From Nocardia sp. alder85J (lineage in GTDB: Bacteria > Actinomycetota > Actinomycetes > Mycobacteriales > Mycobacteriaceae), in assembly GCF_020176955.2 (NCBI RefSeq), contig NZ_JAIUCZ020000014.1, forward strand, positions 1 through 64,000: a stretch of DNA of 64,000 nt, given 5' to 3'. Below, one piece after another: positions 16,072-24,715 of the stretch; the first letter of the stretch is position 1, and each line of letters begins with the position of its first letter. Both the position numbers and the translations under genes were made by a program. The notes beneath the pieces were generated by a model that had not been told where the DNA came from, did not search any database, and worked only from the letters and a program-made list of their open reading frames with translations.

Positions 16072-17100
16072 TCACCCGCACCCGGCGACGGCCTGCGCGA
16101 AGCACAGCCAGTTGTCCGGGAATATCCACGGCGCGTACACATTTCCGTACGGCCCGTCGCCGAGCACGTTGTCGAACTGACGCAGCGCGACCGGCATCAC
16201 CTGGTAGAGCCGGTCCAGGTTGTCCTTGTTCTTCCGCAGGCCCTCGGACATGGTGTTCAGGTCGCCGATCAGCGGCGCGAGCCGGTTGCCGTTCTCGACA
16301 CCCATCTGCTGCAACAGTTTCGACAGCGACGCGATGTTGTCCAGCAGTTGTTTCAGCAGCGTCTGACGCTGCTGGACCGCCTGGCCGATCGCCTCGCCGC
16401 GGGTCAGCAGCAACAGCACACTGTTCTGGTTGTCGGCGACCAGCTCCGAGACGGTGTCCATCCCCTTCAGCAGGGTGTCCACCTCGTCGCGGCGGTCGTT
16501 GATCACCTTCGCCAGTGCGCCCACGCTGTCGAGCGCCTGCACGGCCAGCTGCGGCGAGTCGCCCATCTGCCGGTCCATCAGATCCAGGGCCTGCCGCAGC
16601 TTCTGCGGATCCAGTCGCTCGATGCGCTCGAACGACGATTTGTACTGCGGATCCTGGACGACCTTGCTCAGGTTGTACGGCACCGAGGTGTGGTCGAGCC
16701 GAATCCGGTTGCCCGGCAGCGCCGGTCCGCTGCCCGGGGTCAGATCCACGTGCAGCCGGCCGAGAATCGTGGACAGTTTGATGGCCGCTCGCGCATCGTC
16801 GCCGAGCCGGATGTCGCGGTGCACCTTCATGCCGACGAGCACCTTGCCGTTGTCGAGCGCGACGCTGGACACCTGCCCCACCTCGATACCCGACACGTCG
16901 ACGGTGGCGCCCGGCCGCAGCCCGGCGGCCTGCTCGAATTCGGCGGCGACGGTCCGGTCCCCCAGCCGGGCCTGCTTCACGACGGTCGAGCCGATCAGCA
17001 CCAGCAGCACCAGCGCGGCGGCTGACAAGCCCAGCCGCAGATACCGATTGGCGAGGAAACCCGGATAGCGGATCCGGGGCCGGCGTGGTCGTGACGTCAT
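16072..17100 (-). CDS. MCE family protein (MceC position)
   Basis: A 342-residue Mce subunit with a basic N-terminus, one membrane anchor (LGLSAAALVLLVLIGSTVV), the MCE domain (GATVDVSGIEVGQV, about 50-130) and the helical domain. It ends DNWLCFAQAVAGCG, carrying two Cys. A longer opening upstream was rejected because ATG at 17100 overlaps the mceB stop by four bases. Confidence 0.92.
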   Translation of the reverse strand: MTSRPRRPRIRYPGFLANRYLRLGLSAAALVLLVLIGSTVVKQARLGDRTVAAEFEQAAGLRPGATVDVSGIEVGQVSSVALDNGKVLVGMKVHRDIRLGDDARAAIKLSTILGRLHVDLTPGSGPALPGNRIRLDHTSVPYNLSKVVQDPQYKSSFERIERLDPQKLRQALDLMDRQMGDSPQLAVQALDSVGALAKVINDRRDEVDTLLKGMDTVSELVADNQNSVLLLLTRGEAIGQAVQQRQTLLKQLLDNIASLSKLLQQMGVENGNRLAPLIGDLNTMSEGLRKNKDNLDRLYQVMPVALRQFDNVLGDGPYGNVYAPWIFPDNWLCFAQAVAGCG

Positions 17101-18119
17101 CGGCACACCTCCGAATGCGATCGGCCGCCGACCTGGTTGAACAGGCCGGGTGGGAAGAGCACGCCCCACAGCGACACGTCGAGACTGCATATGTACGCGT
17201 TGCCGTAGGTGCCGTAGCTGCTGAATCGCGCGACGGCGTCGAAGATCCCGGGGAATTCCACCGCCGCCTGGTCCAGCGAGGCGCCGTTGAGCAGCAGCAG
17301 AGCCACACCGGCGGTGGCGTCGTGCTGGGCGTCGACCAGCCCCGGCTGCACCTGGGCGATCAGGTTCGACAGCGAATCCGTCGCTGTCGCAACGTGTTCC
17401 ACCGACGATTTCAGCGCCGTGCCCTGGGAATAGAGCGCCTCCACCAGTGCGCGCGCCTGGGTGATCAGCGTCTCCAGGTCGTTGCTGCGATGCGACAGGC
17501 CCGCGATCACACTACTGAGATTGGAGATCACCTCGCCCAGGATCTGATCACGCTGCCCGAAGGTGGTGGCCAGCTGCGCGGCCTGGGTGACCAGTGCGCT
17601 CAGCGACACCCCGTTGCCCTGCAATGCCTGGATCAGGGTCTCCGACAGGGAATTCACCTGATCCGGTTGCAGCACATCGAACAACGGCTCGAAACCGGAC
17701 AGCAGCGAGGAGACGTCGAAGGACGGCTCGGTCCGCTCGATCGGGATCCGCCCGCCCGGCGGTAGCGGCTGCCCGGGATCACTGCCGGGCATCAGCGCGA
17801 CGTAACGCTGCCCGATCAGGTTCTGGTAGCGCACCAGCGCCTTCGTGGTGGTGGTCGGGTGCTGATCGCTCTCGACCCGGAACCCCACCTGCGCGCGGTA
17901 TCCGTCGGTGAAGGCGATGGTGTCGACCCGGCCCACCCGCACCCCGGCCATCCGGATGTCGTCACCGACGCGCAGCCCCAGCACATCGGAGAACACCGCC
18001 GAATAGCTGTGCGTGCGACCGGGAACCGACCGTTCCAGGGTGGACCAGATGGTGTACGAGAGCACCACGGCGATCACGGCGAAAATCCCGAAGCCCGCCA
18101 GCGGCTTTCCGGATTTCAC
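17097..18119 (-). CDS. MCE family protein (MceB position)
   Basis: A 340-residue Mce subunit. It has a single N-terminal anchor (FGIFAVIAVVLSYTIWSTL), the MCE domain with the typical GDDIRMAGVRVGRV loop and IGQRYVALMPG strand, and a helical C-terminal domain. The GTG start overlaps the mceA stop. It is one of six non-identical subunits predicted to form the periplasmic lipid channel of the YrbE importer. Confidence 0.93.
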   Translation of the reverse strand: MKSGKPLAGFGIFAVIAVVLSYTIWSTLERSVPGRTHSYSAVFSDVLGLRVGDDIRMAGVRVGRVDTIAFTDGYRAQVGFRVESDQHPTTTTKALVRYQNLIGQRYVALMPGSDPGQPLPPGGRIPIERTEPSFDVSSLLSGFEPLFDVLQPDQVNSLSETLIQALQGNGVSLSALVTQAAQLATTFGQRDQILGEVISNLSSVIAGLSHRSNDLETLITQARALVEALYSQGTALKSSVEHVATATDSLSNLIAQVQPGLVDAQHDATAGVALLLLNGASLDQAAVEFPGIFDAVARFSSYGTYGNAYICSLDVSLWGVLFPPGLFNQVGGRSHSEVCR

Positions 18120-19711
18120 GATGCCCCCGCCCCGCCCGCCGGCACCAGATACCCACCGGCGAGCACCGACGACAGCAACAGCACCTGCGCCATGTTCGGC
18201 GCACCGCCGACCAGCGCGGCGACCGCATCCGCGCCCCGCAACCCGGCGGGCTGCACGCTCGCGACGGCCGGATCCACCGCGGCTCCGGCCCCGGACGTCC
18301 CCGCCGCCGGACCGTCAGGTGCCGTCGATGGATACGAGTTCCCTGGCGGCGCAGGGGAATCAGGCGACACCGGCCCACCGGGACTCGGCTGCGGCGCCGC
18401 CGCGCCGTCCGGCGCCGCAGCGGGACCGCCCGGCAACCCCGGTGGGTTCGCGGCCGGCGCGGCACCGGCCGGTGGCACCGGTGCGGTGAGCCCCGGAATC
18501 GACGGCAGCATCGGGAAACCGGGAATCGCGAACGGACTCGGCGCGGCGGGCATCGACGGCACGGCGGGAGCCACCGGCGGCGGACCGGCCGCGGCCACCC
18601 GGCCCGGCACCAGCTGTGGCGGATAGTCCTGCGGCGGAGCGGTTTCCGGCACGGTCGGGCCGCCGCAGCGCGGTCCGGCCATGGCGCCGTAGTGCGGGCA
18701 GTCCTTCGCCGTGTACTGCTGGAACGGGGTGAACGACACGTCCATCTTCCACACCATCTGTTTCTTCGGGCCGAAGGTGAAGGCGGTCTGCAACCGCTGC
18801 AACGCCGTGTTGAGGGTGGCGATCGCGTACGGAATGGCCTGCGGATCCTGCGCCAGACTGGCGAACAACCCGTTCAGGCCCGAGACCAGGAACTTCCCGG
18901 AATCGGGATTGGCGGCGAACAACCCGTTCACGGTGTCGACGGCGTGCCCGCCGGTGGTCAGCAGTTGCACCAGCGCCGTGCGCTGTTCGGTGAGGGTGCG
19001 CGCGGTGGTCACCGACTTCGACAGCATCCCCACCAGATCCGGCGCGGAGACGCTCAGCGCGGACGCCGCGCGGCCCAGATTGCCGAGCAGATCCCCGATC
19101 CCGTCGGTCTCGCGGACCTCGGTGATCCACCGGTCCAGCCGCTCCACGGTGGATCCGGGCACCCGGGCCGCGGGATCCAGTGCGGCGGCCAGGGTGGACA
19201 GCACCCGGCCCAGCTTCTCGGGCTGGATGTTGTTCAGCACGGTGCGCAGCACGTCCAGCGCGGTCTGTAGTTGCACGGTCGCGGCACTGGTGTCCTCCGG
19301 AATCGTCGCACCCGCACGCAGCGTCGCCGCGGTGGGTGCGGTGTCGACCAGTTCGATCGCCGTCACGCCGAAGATGTTGGCGGGCACCACCCGTGCCGCG
19401 ACGTTCGCCGGAATCGACTGCGCCAGTATGGGTTGCAGTGCCAGCACGGCCTGCTGCCGCGCACCGCGGGCGGTCACCGCGACGTCCTCGACGCGGCCGA
19501 CGACCATGCCGCGGAACTTCACGTCGGCGCGGGCGGGCAGGCCGTCACCGGTGCTGGTGAGCACCGCCGTCACCGTGGTCTGCGCCTCGAAGCGGCCGGT
19601 GTAACGCAGGCCGAGCAGATACAGCACGAGCGCGACCGCGGTGATCATGCCGAGTCCGGCCAGGGTGAGCTGCCGGGCCGTGGGGCCCCGGCCACTGGGA
19701 TCGAGAATCAT
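18116..19711 (-). CDS. MCE family protein (MceA position) with long Pro/Ala tail
   Basis: First mce gene, 531 residues, longer than typical because of a low-complexity tail. It has an N-terminal anchor (ITAVALVLYLLGLRYTG), an MCE domain (ARADVKFRGMVVGRV, about 40-120), a helical domain to about 340, then about 165 Pro/Ala/Gly-rich residues and a final hydrophobic stretch (LLLSSVLAGGYL). Such a tail could span the peptidoglycan-arabinogalactan. ATG at 19711 is used; a GTG one codon earlier is equally possible. It starts nine bases after yrbEB. Confidence 0.92.
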   Translation of the reverse strand: MILDPSGRGPTARQLTLAGLGMITAVALVLYLLGLRYTGRFEAQTTVTAVLTSTGDGLPARADVKFRGMVVGRVEDVAVTARGARQQAVLALQPILAQSIPANVAARVVPANIFGVTAIELVDTAPTAATLRAGATIPEDTSAATVQLQTALDVLRTVLNNIQPEKLGRVLSTLAAALDPAARVPGSTVERLDRWITEVRETDGIGDLLGNLGRAASALSVSAPDLVGMLSKSVTTARTLTEQRTALVQLLTTGGHAVDTVNGLFAANPDSGKFLVSGLNGLFASLAQDPQAIPYAIATLNTALQRLQTAFTFGPKKQMVWKMDVSFTPFQQYTAKDCPHYGAMAGPRCGGPTVPETAPPQDYPPQLVPGRVAAAGPPPVAPAVPSMPAAPSPFAIPGFPMLPSIPGLTAPVPPAGAAPAANPPGLPGGPAAAPDGAAAPQPSPGGPVSPDSPAPPGNSYPSTAPDGPAAGTSGAGAAVDPAVASVQPAGLRGADAVAALVGGAPNMAQVLLLSSVLAGGYLVPAGGAGAS

Positions 19712-19720
19712 CACGGGCCC

Positions 19721-20584
19721 CTATCCCGAGATCCGGAAACCGGGGTCGATACCCCAGATGGCCAGGGTCATGAACAGATCGATGAAAACCGTGACGACGA
19801 TGACCATCTTGATCGCGCGCCCGGCCGCCACCCCGACGCCCTCCGGCCCGCCGGTGGCGACATAGCCGTAGTAGCACTGGATGAACGTCGAGATCATCAC
19901 GAACACAATGACTTTCAGCAGCGACCAGAACACGTCCGGCCCCAGCAGGAATTGATGGAAATAGTGGTCGTAGGTCCCCGCGGTGGTGCCCCCCAGCAGC
20001 AACACCGACAGTTTCGTGGTCAGGTAGGCGGCGGCCAGCCCGACGCTGTAGAGCGGCACGATGGTCAGCGTGGCCGCGAGCATCCGGGTGCTGACGAGAT
20101 ACGGAAGCGGCCGAATCGCAATGGATTCCAGCGCGTCGATCTCCTCTGCGATGCGCATCGCGCCCAGTTGCGCGGTGCACCGGCAGCCGGCCTGGATCGC
20201 GAACGCCAGGGTGGCGACGATCGGCCCGAGTTCCCGCGTGGTGGCGAAGCCGGAGATGGCCCCGGTGAGCGGGCTCATGGTGAGCAGGTTCAGCGCCGTG
20301 AACGATTCCATGCCCACGGTGATGCCGCCGAATCCGCACAGCGCCACGATGACTCCGATGGTGCCGCCGCCGACCACCAGGGATCCGTTGCCCCAGGTCA
20401 CATCCGCGGCAAGCCGCAGCACTTCTTTGCGATAGTGCTTCAGCACGAAGGGAATCGCGAACAGCGCCTGGAAGAAGGTGATGACCTGATGTCCCAGCCG
20501 GCGGTTCACCTGCACCGGCGCCGCGACCACGTTCGCGGCCATCCGCACCGGGCGCAGCGCCGGGGGCGTGTACGTACTGCTCAC
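19721..20584 (-). CDS. YrbE-type ABC lipid permease (YrbEB position)
   Basis: A 287-residue MlaE/YrbE-family permease with about five to six membrane segments. The conserved central loop with the EEIDALE motif (MRIAEEIDALESIAI) contacts the MceG-type ATPase, which is not encoded in the window. With YrbEA it forms the inner-membrane part of the Mce lipid importer. The GTG start is one base after the yrbEA stop. Confidence 0.94.
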   Translation of the reverse strand: MSSTYTPPALRPVRMAANVVAAPVQVNRRLGHQVITFFQALFAIPFVLKHYRKEVLRLAADVTWGNGSLVVGGGTIGVIVALCGFGGITVGMESFTALNLLTMSPLTGAISGFATTRELGPIVATLAFAIQAGCRCTAQLGAMRIAEEIDALESIAIRPLPYLVSTRMLAATLTIVPLYSVGLAAAYLTTKLSVLLLGGTTAGTYDHYFHQFLLGPDVFWSLLKVIVFVMISTFIQCYYGYVATGGPEGVGVAAGRAIKMVIVVTVFIDLFMTLAIWGIDPGFRISG

Positions 20585-20585
20585 C

Positions 20586-21461
20586 TCAGACCACCTTCGC
20601 CGGTGACACAGTGTTGTACAGCTGGGTGAGCCCGATATTGGTGGCGAACAGCATCAGCGCGGAACTGACCACCGCCGAGTTCACCGCCTGGGCCACCCCG
20701 CCGGGCCCGCCGTGCGCGTGCAGGCCGACGTCGCAGGCGATGATCGCGGTCAGCAGCCCGAAGATCGCGGCCTTGACCAGCGCCACCACCATGTCGTTCG
20801 CGACCGCGAAGGAGGCGAACGAGCTGATGAAGGATCCGGGGGTGCCGTGCTGCGCGTACACGTTGAACAGGTAGGCGGTGGCGAAGCCGACGAACACGAT
20901 GAAGCCGCACAGCAGCATGCTCACCAGCACCGCCGCCGCCATCCGCGGCGCGACCAGTCGTCGCACCGGATCGACGCCCATCACCATCATCGCGTCGATC
21001 TCCTCCCGGATGGTCCGGGAACCGAGGTCGGCGGTGATGGCCGAGCCGACCGCGCCGGCGATCATCAGCGAGGTGACCAGCGGCGCCCCCTGCCGCAGGA
21101 TGCCGAGCCCGGCCACCGCGCCGATGAACGTGGTGGCGCCGACCTGGTCGACCAGCGCTCCGACCTGGATCGACACCACGACCGCGATCGGAATGGCGAC
21201 CAGGACGGTCGGCGCCGCCGACACGCTGGTCATGAACGCACACTGTTTGATGAACTCCCGGTAGGGGAATCGGCCCCGGACGATGGAGACGACCAGCTGC
21301 CGTAGCGCGTCGCGGGCCAGATCCACCTGACGCCCGAGTGTCTCCAGCGACCGCTGCGGATGTCGCCGCCACAGGCCGCGCAGGCTCGCCGCGATCTTCG
21401 CCAGTTCGGTCGGTTCCGGGGCCGCGTCGACGATCTCGGCCCGTTCCATGGTGGCGGTCAC
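20586..21461 (-). CDS. YrbE-type ABC lipid permease (YrbEA position)
   Basis: A 291-residue MlaE/YrbE-family permease paired with YrbEB. Its N-terminal cytoplasmic helix leads to FPYREFIKQCAFMTSV. The family loop IREEIDAMMVMGVDPVR is intact. It starts at GTG 21461, after two very small membrane-protein genes on the same strand that probably belong to the same transcript. Confidence 0.94.
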   Translation of the reverse strand: MTATMERAEIVDAAPEPTELAKIAASLRGLWRRHPQRSLETLGRQVDLARDALRQLVVSIVRGRFPYREFIKQCAFMTSVSAAPTVLVAIPIAVVVSIQVGALVDQVGATTFIGAVAGLGILRQGAPLVTSLMIAGAVGSAITADLGSRTIREEIDAMMVMGVDPVRRLVAPRMAAAVLVSMLLCGFIVFVGFATAYLFNVYAQHGTPGSFISSFASFAVANDMVVALVKAAIFGLLTAIIACDVGLHAHGGPGGVAQAVNSAVVSSALMLFATNIGLTQLYNTVSPAKVV

Positions 21462-21483
21462 CGTGCCGCCCTCCTCTCCCCCG

Positions 21484-21672
21484 TCACGTGTTCACCACGA
21501 GGTAGTGCTGCAACAGCACGAGCAGACCGCCGGCAACGACCAATCCCGCTGCGACGGTGGATAATACGGCCAGCCAGAGGCCGTAGCGGAGGACCGGGTT
21601 CACGTTCGTACGCCCACCGAGAATCTTCACCCCGGTCACGAGGATGTCGATGAGCCGGACCAGGATCATCAT
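21484..21672 (-). CDS. small membrane protein (62 aa), mce operon leader region
   Basis: 62 residues with an amphipathic start and one strong transmembrane helix (LAVLSTVAAGLVVAGGLLVL). Its ATG directly abuts the stop of the next upstream small gene and its stop is 22 bases before yrbEA, so the three are likely co-transcribed. No enzyme motif is seen. A role as a small accessory of the YrbE/Mce complex is inferred only from position. Confidence 0.7.
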   Translation of the reverse strand: MMILVRLIDILVTGVKILGGRTNVNPVLRYGLWLAVLSTVAAGLVVAGGLLVLLQHYLVVNT

Positions 21673-21897
21673 CTACGTCATGCACACGTTCGAGAAGGTG
21701 AGCACCGGCCAGCACACGATCGAACCGAGGAACGACACGACCACGTCGACCCCGTGCAACTGCTTCAGGTGCGAGGTGTGGGTCAGGGTCCAGACGACCC
21801 CGACCAGCCCGTAGGGAATCGCCAGGATGAGCAGGGTGCCGAGGAATTCGGACACCTTCATCTCGTAGCCGAGTATCCGGTCCAAGCGTTCGATCAC
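21673..21897 (-). CDS. small membrane protein (74 aa), first gene of mce operon
   Basis: 74 residues with two hydrophobic segments (FLGTLLILAIPYGLVGVVW and VVSFLGSIVCWPVLTF), so probably a two-helix membrane hairpin. It appears to be the first gene of the mce transcript, reading out of the 302-bp region shared with the MpaB-like oxygenase. The unusual zero-base junction with the next gene (stop then ATG) suggests coupled translation. Function is unknown. Confidence 0.7.
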   Translation of the reverse strand: MIERLDRILGYEMKVSEFLGTLLILAIPYGLVGVVWTLTHTSHLKQLHGVDVVVSFLGSIVCWPVLTFSNVCMT

Positions 21898-22199
21898 GTC
21901 ACGTACGTCCTTTCAGGTCCTGCCCGCCACCGGGCACGCGCGCCCCGTCGCGCGGCGCGCGTTGCTCCCGGCGGCCCGCCCCCGCCGTCACAGCCAGCGG
22001 TCACAGCCGCAGATGTTACTACGAATTCTAGTCAACTTGTCGAGAACGAGTGGACACATCGTATAGGTGAGATCCACACTGACTACGCTGAATCCGAAAT
22101 TTCTCAGGACATCGAGTTGAGAATGACGGGTAACATAGCATCGACCGCGGCACACCGAGGCGCAGGCGCCCGGGCACGCATCGACGGAGAGAGGTCCGC
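21898..22199. promoter_or_regulatory. divergent promoter region, mce operon / mpaB-like gene
   Basis: 302 bases without a gene. The part nearest the small mce-leader gene is very GC-rich; positions about 22010-22140 are noticeably richer in A/T and should hold both promoters. It contains one imperfect inverted repeat, listed separately. No clear -10/-35 pair was assigned. Confidence 0.55.
22035..22051. promoter_or_regulatory. candidate operator (imperfect inverted repeat)
   Basis: ACTTGT, five bases, ACGAGT: five of six half-site bases pair. It lies in the A/T-richer centre of the mce/mpaB divergent region. No regulator gene is adjacent, so the binding factor would be encoded elsewhere (a TetR or GntR type is possible). 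Confidence 0.35.
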
Positions 22200-23117
22200 A
22201 TGACAACGGCACACCGCCCCGCCCACGCGGCGAACGAGACCACCGCGCCCGCGCTGACCCTGGCGCAGACCCGTATCCCGATCCCCGGCACCCACCGAAC
22301 CGGCGCCAAGCGCCCGCCGCGGCTGGCGGACGCCCTGGATTTCTGGCAGTTCTCCGGCGCCGCAGCCAATGTCGCGATGCAACTGGCGCGGCCCGGCGTG
22401 GGCTACGGCGTGGTGCAGAGCCGGGTGGAATCCGGCGCGCTCATGGTGCATCCGTGGAAACGGTTGCGCACCACGGCTTCCTACCTCGCGGTCGCCATCC
22501 TCGGCACCCCGGAGGAGAAGGCCGCCTTCCGTGACGCGGTGAACGTGGCGCACCGCCAGGTGCACTCCGAGCCGGGCGCCCCGGTGAGGTACAACGCCTT
22601 CGACCGCGATCTCCAATTGTGGGTCGCCGCATGCCTGTACATCGGCTTCGAGGACTCCTACCAGTTGCTCAACGGCAGGATGAGCCCGGAGCAGGCGGAG
22701 TCGTTCTACTCCACCTCCGCGACCCTGGGCACCACCCTCCAGGTCACCGAGGACATGTGGCCGAAGACCCGCGCCGAGTTCGACGACTACTGGAACCAGG
22801 CGTGCGGCCGGATCGCCGCCGACGAGACCATCCGCGCCTACGTCGCCGACCTGCTACACCTGCGGATGATCCCCTGGTACCTGCGTGTCACCTTCGGCGG
22901 CCTGCTGCGGTTCCTCACCGTCGGCTATCTGGCGCCGCACTTCCGCGAGCAGATGCAGGTGCGGTGGTCCGCGGCCGATCAGCGCCGCTTCGACAACCTC
23001 TTCCTGTTCGTCGGTTTCGTGAACCGGTTCATCCCCCGGTTCGTCCGCACGATGGGCACCCATTCGATGATGGCCGACGTGCGACGCCGGATGCGAAAGC
23101 ACAAGGCGCTCATCTGA
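22200..23117 (+). CDS. MpaB-family (DUF2236) oxygenase-like protein
   Basis: 305 residues, a normal length for the MpaB/latex-clearing-protein-like family of heme-linked oxygenases. Family features are the N-terminal helix around DALDFWQFSGAAANVAMQL, the HPWKRLRTTASYLAVAILG segment, a His-rich AHRQVH stretch and YNAFDRDLQLWVAACLY. Its substrate is unknown. It is divergent from the mce lipid-uptake operon, a position suggesting oxidation of an imported lipid; this is inference. The start follows GAGAGG. It has an Ala/Thr/Pro-rich N-terminal extension without a clear signal peptide. Confidence 0.9.
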   Translation: MTTAHRPAHAANETTAPALTLAQTRIPIPGTHRTGAKRPPRLADALDFWQFSGAAANVAMQLARPGVGYGVVQSRVESGALMVHPWKRLRTTASYLAVAILGTPEEKAAFRDAVNVAHRQVHSEPGAPVRYNAFDRDLQLWVAACLYIGFEDSYQLLNGRMSPEQAESFYSTSATLGTTLQVTEDMWPKTRAEFDDYWNQACGRIAADETIRAYVADLLHLRMIPWYLRVTFGGLLRFLTVGYLAPHFREQMQVRWSAADQRRFDNLFLFVGFVNRFIPRFVRTMGTHSMMADVRRRMRKHKALI

Positions 23118-23127
23118 TCCGGCGCCG

Positions 23128-23148
23128 CCGGCCGCCTGGCGCGGCCGG
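23128..23148. terminator. bidirectional terminator hairpin
   Basis: CCGGCCGC and GCGGCCGG form a perfect 8-bp G/C stem around a 5-base loop, exactly in the 31-base gap between convergent mpaB-like and sthA genes. There is no U tract, as is common for actinobacterial terminators. Confidence 0.7.
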
Positions 23149-24549
23149 TCAGCCCATGTGGTCGATCTGCCGGATCTTGTTCATCGCGTCCAGGGCGGCC
23201 ACCTTGTAGGACTCGGCGAGGGTCGGATAGTTGAACACCGCGTCCACCAGATAGTCGACCGTGCCGCCGCAGCCCATCACGGCCTGCCCGATGTGGATCA
23301 ATTCCGTTGCCCCGGTGCCGAATACGTGGATTCCCAGCAGCGACCGGTCCGCACTGGACACCAGCAGCTTGAGCACGCCGTAGGAGTCGCCGATGATCTG
23401 ACCGCGAGCCAGCTCGCGATAGCGGGAGATGCCGACCTCGTACGGAATTCGCGCGGCGGTCAGCTCGTCCTCGGTCTTGCCGATGAAGCTGATCTCCGGG
23501 ATCGTGTAGATGCCGATCGGCTGGAGCGTCGACAACGCCTGCACCGGTTCACCACACGCGTGGTGCGCGGCCAGCCGGCCCTGCTCCATCGAGGTCGCGG
23601 CCAGCGCCGGGAAGCCGATCACGTCACCGACGGCGTAGATGTGCGCCACCTCGGTGCGGAAGTACTCGTCCACGGTGATCCGGCCCCGTTTGTCCGCGGC
23701 CAGTCCCGCGTTCTCCAGCCGCAGCGACTCGGTCATGCCCTGCCGGCCGGCCGAATACATCACCACCTCGGCGGGAATCTTCTTGCCGCTCTCCAGGATT
23801 GCGATCGCGCCGTTGGCGTGCCGCTCCACCGCCGCGACCGTCTCCCGGAACCGGAAGGTGACCGCCAGATCGCGCAGGTGGTACTTCAGCGCCTCGATCA
23901 CCTCGATATCGCAGAAGTCCAGCATGCGCTCGCGCGCCTCCACCACCGTCACCTTGGAGCCCAGCGCGGCGAACATGGAGGCGTACTCGATGCCGATGAC
24001 CCCGGCGCCCACCACGATCATCGACTGCGGCACCCGATCCAGCGCGAGGATGTCGTCGGAGTCGATGATGGTGCGGCCGTCGAATTCGACGGTGGCCGGG
24101 CGCGCGGGCTGGGTGCCCGTGGCGATCACGATCTTCTCCGCGGTGACCCGGGTTTCGCGGCCGGTGCCGTCCACCACCTCGACGGTGTGCTCGTCGACGA
24201 ACGAGCCCATCCCCGGCAGCATCGTGACCCGGTTGCGGGTGAGCTGACTGCGGATGACATCGACCTCGCGGCCGATGACATGCTGCGCGCGCGACAGCAG
24301 GTCGGTGATGGTGATGTCCTCCTTGACCCGGTAACTCTGCCCGTACATCTCGCGCTGGGACAGACCGGTCAGATAGAGGACGGCCTCGCGAAGGGTTTTG
24401 GACGGGATGGTGCCGGTGTTGATGCACACACCGCCGATCATGTCCCGCCGCTCCACCATGGCCGCCCGTTTGCCGAGTTTCGCGGTGGCGATCGCCGCCT
24501 TCTGGCCGCCGGGCCCGGACCCGAGAACCAGCACGTCGCAGTCGTACAT
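23149..24549 (-). CDS. sthA: Si-specific NAD(P)(+) transhydrogenase
   Basis: A 466-residue soluble FAD flavoprotein that moves hydride between NADPH and NAD+, balancing the two pools. It has the N-terminal FAD motif (VLGSGPGGQKAA), the GGVCINTGTIPSKTLREA segment, an NAD(P) motif (VVGAGVIGIEYASMF) and the dimerisation domain. Only one Cys is present in the active-site loop, which distinguishes SthA from disulfide reductases such as lipoamide dehydrogenase. Monocistronic; divergent from the small effector-like gene at 24716. Confidence 0.95.
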   Translation of the reverse strand: MYDCDVLVLGSGPGGQKAAIATAKLGKRAAMVERRDMIGGVCINTGTIPSKTLREAVLYLTGLSQREMYGQSYRVKEDITITDLLSRAQHVIGREVDVIRSQLTRNRVTMLPGMGSFVDEHTVEVVDGTGRETRVTAEKIVIATGTQPARPATVEFDGRTIIDSDDILALDRVPQSMIVVGAGVIGIEYASMFAALGSKVTVVEARERMLDFCDIEVIEALKYHLRDLAVTFRFRETVAAVERHANGAIAILESGKKIPAEVVMYSAGRQGMTESLRLENAGLAADKRGRITVDEYFRTEVAHIYAVGDVIGFPALAATSMEQGRLAAHHACGEPVQALSTLQPIGIYTIPEISFIGKTEDELTAARIPYEVGISRYRELARGQIIGDSYGVLKLLVSSADRSLLGIHVFGTGATELIHIGQAVMGCGGTVDYLVDAVFNYPTLAESYKVAALDAMNKIRQIDHMG

Positions 24550-24715
24550 GCAGCCAGTGTGACAGCGAAATGTAAAATCCGATGTGCTTGCCGAATGCCG
24601 TGGGCCGACGGGATTCCGACGAGTTTCCGACGGGAAGCCGGGCCCGCCCTATGATCGGAGGGTACGAGCGCCTGTAGCCATCCGGTGGCTGGGCACGGAT
24701 TATCGGGGTGGCAAC

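Noticed and set aside
12239..16502. Long plus-strand open frames antisense to the mce genes
   Set aside because: Six Mce proteins with clear domains lie on the minus strand. The plus-strand text has no domain and inverted codon bias.
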